7,434 bases of DNA from Chloroflexota bacterium (lineage in GTDB: Bacteria; Chloroflexota; Dehalococcoidia; UBA2979). Positions 5,187-7,434 of the stretch are shown piece after piece. How positions within the stretch are numbered: position 1 is the first letter of the stretch; every line of letters starts with the position of its first letter. The notes below the pieces were generated by a model that did not search any database, had not been told where the DNA came from, and was given only the letters and a program-made list of their open reading frames with translations. The DNA lies in assembly GCA_947446155.1 (NCBI GenBank), contig CANFFZ010000104.1, forward strand, positions 1-7,434, in the 5' to 3' direction. Made by a program: the position numbers and the translations under genes.

Positions 5187-6551
5187 CTAGGTCGGGAGCC
5201 GCAGGACCTGACCGACGCGCAAGATGCTGTCCACGGTGAGGCTGTTCGCTTCGTAGAGCGCGTCGAGGAAGGCCCCGATCGAAACGTCGGGACGGTGGAA
5301 ACGCTCCGCCACGCTGGACAGCGAATCGCCCTCGGCAACGGTGTAGCTCGACGGATCGGCTGTGGCGGATGGTGTCGTGGGGACTGCGATCGTTGTCGGC
5401 GCCGGTGCAACCGTCGGGGCGGGCGCTGGAGTCGGGGCGCTGGGCGCTTCGAGCGGACGGCAGCGTCCCATCAGTGCCGTATTCGCCGGAATGCCGTTGG
5501 GGAAGGTGCTCCGCCACTCGGCGTTCACGATCGGGATCGTCACGCCGGGCAGCAACTGGACGAACCGTTCGCCCTGGACCACCCAGAACGAGGCGGTCTC
5601 ACTCGGGCAGCCGGATGCCGCCAGTAACTGCGCGTCAGTGCCGCCACTGAAGACGACCAGCGCGATCCCCCGTGGCGGGAAGACGCCGCTCAGGATGCGA
5701 GGGGCGAGGGGCACCGGCGCCGGTGCGGCCACCGGTGTGGCGGGCGCCGGCTGGAGCGCGCTCACGGCGCGCAAGTACCGCTCCGACGCCCAGCCCGAGA
5801 TCGCACCGTTCGTGATCGTGACCCAGTGGTACCCGTCCACATCCGGTCCCGGTTGAGTCACCGTGACGCGCGCACCTGTTGGCAGGCAACCAACGATCCC
5901 GCCCGACAGCCCAGCGATGGTGCGCACGCGCAGACAGTCGCCGTCCGCTGCGATCTCCGCCGCCGAGCCGATCGGGATCACCCCTGGCGTATTCCCTGTC
6001 GAAGCCGGGGGCGGTGGTAGCGGGGCGCCCGATGCACGCTCAGGGAGCCGGTAGATGTGGAACGAGAGGCCCGGGTATCGCGCCGCCGCGGCGCCCGGGT
6101 CATATCCGTTGCGCACCCGTACGACGCCATCGAAGTTCGAGTTCGAATCGACGACCTTGAACTTGCCGCCACCTTCGTTCTCGACGATCAGCGCGGTGTG
6201 CAGGCCGGGATAGTCCGCGGAGGGAGTGGTGTTCGCGTCATTCGCGATCTGGATGATGTCGCCCTTGCGCGCAGCCTGTGGAGTCACCTCGACCGCACCG
6301 GCCTGCAAGTACCCCAGCCGGTAGTCATTGCCGATGACGATCCCGAGGGCGGTCTGCACCACCCGACGCACCCATGGGAAGCACTCGCCCTGCTGCTGAC
6401 CGACAGCGGTGGTAGCCCACGCCGTGAGCGCGCTGGCGCTACTGCTGATCGGGCTGTCCTCAGCGGCACGGGCGATCGAGGAGGTCACGGGGACGCACAG
6501 CGCCACGACGACGCACACGGAGATCAAGGTGGCGCGGGACCATCGCAACAC
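5187..6551 (-). CDS. Secreted CHAP-like / SH3b / LysM cell-envelope protein
   Basis: This 454-residue exported modular protein probably acts on or binds the cell wall. The signal peptide is about residues 1-30, with hydrophobic core LISVCVVVALCV and a likely cut after SSIARAA. Residues about 45-170 look like a CHAP/NlpC-type papain-fold domain: GECFPWVRR with Cys57, KGDIIQIAND (96-105), LHTALIVENEGGGKFKVVDS with His118, and Asp135 or Asn137 as the third residue. This suggests peptidoglycan amidase or endopeptidase activity. Residues about 196-262 form an SH3b domain (DCLRVRTIAGLSGGIVGCLP to ISGWASERYL). Residues about 284-366 are an unrecognised domain with Cys315 and Cys364, flanked by Pro/Ala-rich linkers. 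Residues 402-453 are a LysM domain (YTVAEGDSLSSVAERF to VGQVLRLP) that would hold it on glycan. The start is GTG 6551, with only a weak GGGG upstream. The channel pseudogene follows after 91 bases. Confidence 0.85.
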   Translation of the reverse strand: MLRWSRATLISVCVVVALCVPVTSSIARAAEDSPISSSASALTAWATTAVGQQQGECFPWVRRVVQTALGIVIGNDYRLGYLQAGAVEVTPQAARKGDIIQIANDANTTPSADYPGLHTALIVENEGGGKFKVVDSNSNFDGVVRVRNGYDPGAAAARYPGLSFHIYRLPERASGAPLPPPPASTGNTPGVIPIGSAAEIAADGDCLRVRTIAGLSGGIVGCLPTGARVTVTQPGPDVDGYHWVTITNGAISGWASERYLRAVSALQPAPATPVAAPAPVPLAPRILSGVFPPRGIALVVFSGGTDAQLLAASGCPSETASFWVVQGERFVQLLPGVTIPIVNAEWRSTFPNGIPANTALMGRCRPLEAPSAPTPAPAPTVAPAPTTIAVPTTPSATADPSSYTVAEGDSLSSVAERFHRPDVSIGAFLDALYEANSLTVDSILRVGQVLRLPT

Positions 6552-6644
6552 AAGTACCCCATCGGCCCCGCCACGAGTCGATCTAGGGAAAGCCTACCCT
6601 GCCTGATCGGTTCCCGCGCAAAGAAACGACGGGACGGGACGATC

Positions 6645-6670
6645 GAGGCGCCCTCACGGGGCGCCTCTTT
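6645..6670 (-). terminator. Strong GC hairpin downstream of the tRNA gene
   Basis: GAGGCGCCC (6645-6653) and GGGCGCCTC (6659-6667) form a perfect 9-bp stem with a five-base loop, beginning 12 bases beyond the tRNA 3' end in the direction of tRNA transcription. It is probably the tRNA terminator. The T-run (6668-6670) lies on the plus-strand side only, so on the minus strand the hairpin is preceded by AAA and lacks a classic U-tract. Confidence 0.5.
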
Positions 6671-6679
6671 GTGCTCCAG

Positions 6680-6754
6680 TGGTAGCAGGAGCGGGATTTG
6701 AACCCGCGACCAACGGCTTATGAGTCCGCTGCTCTACCGCTGAGCTATCCTGCC
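6680..6754 (-). tRNA. tRNA with anticodon CAT (elongator Met, or Ile2)
   Basis: A complete 75-base cloverleaf includes an encoded CCA (6682-6680). The acceptor stem GGCAGGA pairs with TCCTGCT, with G-U at position 1-72. The D arm is GCTC/GAGC and the T arm is GCGGG-TTCAAAT-CCCGC. The anticodon loop CTCATAA places CAT at 6722-6720. The anticodon stem GCGGA/GCCGT has an A-G opposition at the loop-closing pair (31-39). The three G-C pairs of initiator tRNA are absent, so this is not the initiator. CAT also occurs in tRNA-Ile2, where the C is modified to lysidine, and sequence alone does not settle which it is. Confidence 0.95.
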
Positions 6755-6761
6755 GTCGCCC

Positions 6762-6790
6762 AGTATCCCGAGGCCCCACCCCCGGAGCAA
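6762..6790 (-). promoter_or_regulatory. Probable sigma-70-type promoter of the tRNA gene
   Basis: On the minus strand TTGCTC (6790-6785) and GATACT (6767-6762) are separated by exactly 17 bases. The -10 ends seven bases before the mature tRNA 5' end at 6754, so the transcript would begin almost at the tRNA. Both hexamers are imperfect, but spacing and position are right. It lies between the stop of the upstream membrane-protein gene and the tRNA. Confidence 0.5.
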
Positions 6791-6805
6791 GCGCGCCCGG
6801 TACCC

Positions 6806-7434
6806 TTACCACGAACCCCCGCCACCGCCGCCGCCACCACCACCCGAGGACCCGCCGAACCCGCTCGATCCGCTCCCTCCGGGCGTCGAGGTCAGCGTGC
6901 TCGTCGTCGTGTCCGAGAACCCCGACATCGCGTTCGCGAAGACCAGCGCGTTGAACGCCCCGAACGACCCGTACCAGGACGGCGCCTCCGTCGCGAGCCC
7001 CTCGAATGCCTTCGCCCAGCGGTCAACGCATCCGAACACGATCGCGTACGGCAGGTACTCGTAGAACAGCCCCGCCTTCTCCGCGAACTCCGACCGGTGT
7101 GTTTCCGCGTCCTCGATGAACCGACGGAACCCGAGCGTCCGCCGTAGCACCGCGGTGCCCTGCGCCGTCCGTCGAGGCATCTGCCCGCTGATCGCCATCA
7201 GCCCGAGCGCCCCCACGATCGGCGGCAGCGCCACGATCCCGAATGTCGTCGTCTTCGCCACCAGCAACAGCACCCCGATCGCCACCACGAGCGCGCCGAT
7301 GCCCGTCCCCACCCATCGAGCCCGTACGGCTGAGGGGCTCCCGACGAACCAGCCACGCGCGATCGTGTCGGCGTACAGCGCGTCCTGCACCTGCTTCAGC
7401 CGCGTCGCGAACTTTGTCTTCAGGTCGCTGAGCA
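6806..7434 (-). CDS. DUF2207-like membrane protein, C-terminal part (runs off right edge)
   Basis: The frame is open from the right edge to TAA at 6806, giving 209 visible codons. The first visible residues, LSDLKTKFATRLKQVQDALY, precede GWFVGSPSAVRARW, the arrangement seen in the C-terminal half of DUF2207 proteins. There are two close membrane spans (GTGIGALVVAIGVLLLVA and FGIVALPPIVGALGLMAI), a cytoplasmic helical region (LRRTLGFRRFIEDAETHRSE to LPYAIVFGCVDRWAKAF), and a Ser/Gly tail ending SSGGGGGGGGGGSW. That tail is typical of this family. The family's biochemical function is unknown. The GTG at 7390 is not the true start, because the frame and the homology-like sequence continue beyond it. 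Confidence 0.85.
   Translation of the reverse strand, partial: LSDLKTKFATRLKQVQDALYADTIARGWFVGSPSAVRARWVGTGIGALVVAIGVLLLVAKTTTFGIVALPPIVGALGLMAISGQMPRRTAQGTAVLRRTLGFRRFIEDAETHRSEFAEKAGLFYEYLPYAIVFGCVDRWAKAFEGLATEAPSWYGSFGAFNALVFANAMSGFSDTTTSTLTSTPGGSGSSGFGGSSGGGGGGGGGGSW

Noticed and set aside
6806..6870. The CCG/CCA-rich tract as a tandem DNA repeat
   Set aside because: It encodes the poly-Gly tail that is normal for DUF2207-like proteins.
1..7434. CRISPR arrays, insertion sequences, phage or defence-system genes
   Set aside because: No regularly spaced repeats, terminal inverted repeats, transposase, integrase or defence motifs were seen on either strand.

Overview
The window is GC-rich, densely packed bacterial DNA with GTG and ATG starts and purine-rich ribosome binding sites. 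The mix of a luciferase-like flavin oxidoreductase, several alpha/beta hydrolases, a DUF2207-type membrane protein and an apparent selenoprotein suggests a high-GC Chloroflexota (Dehalococcoidia/SAR202-like) or a deep actinobacterial lineage. This is inferred from gene content; no rRNA or marker gene in the window settles it.

Layout from left to right: the N-terminal part of a luciferase-like (LLM) oxidoreductase runs off the left edge on the minus strand. Divergent from it is a plus-strand pair, an alpha/beta hydrolase followed after 11 bases by a GNAT acetyltransferase. Converging on that pair is a 359-codon minus-strand redoxin gene (1810-2889). It is interrupted only by one in-frame TGA at 2461-2463, exactly at the first redox-active position of a Trp-(TGA)-Gly-Cys-Arg motif. 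The TGA is followed 12 bases later by a perfect 8-bp stem with a 5-base loop, as expected for a bacterial SECIS element. I read this as one selenoprotein rather than two genes, and it is the most notable item here.

Divergent from the selenoprotein is a second alpha/beta hydrolase (3034-3780) with a Gly-Ser-Cys-Ile-Gly nucleophile elbow. Its stop codon overlaps the GTG start of a 50-residue protein (3777-3929) ending in a Cys-x2-Cys-x4-Cys motif. Converging on these is a minus-strand substrate-binding/ion-channel receptor gene carrying two nonsense codons and one frameshift, so it is probably a pseudogene.

Upstream of that, on the same strand, is a secreted CHAP-like/SH3b/LysM protein. It is followed to the right by a tRNA gene with anticodon CAT, its probable promoter and a downstream hairpin. 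Last is the C-terminal part of a DUF2207-like membrane protein running off the right edge.

The genes do not form one pathway. The couplings that can be supported are the hydrolase-acetyltransferase pair, the hydrolase-small-protein overlap, and the divergent control region shared by the selenoprotein and the second hydrolase.
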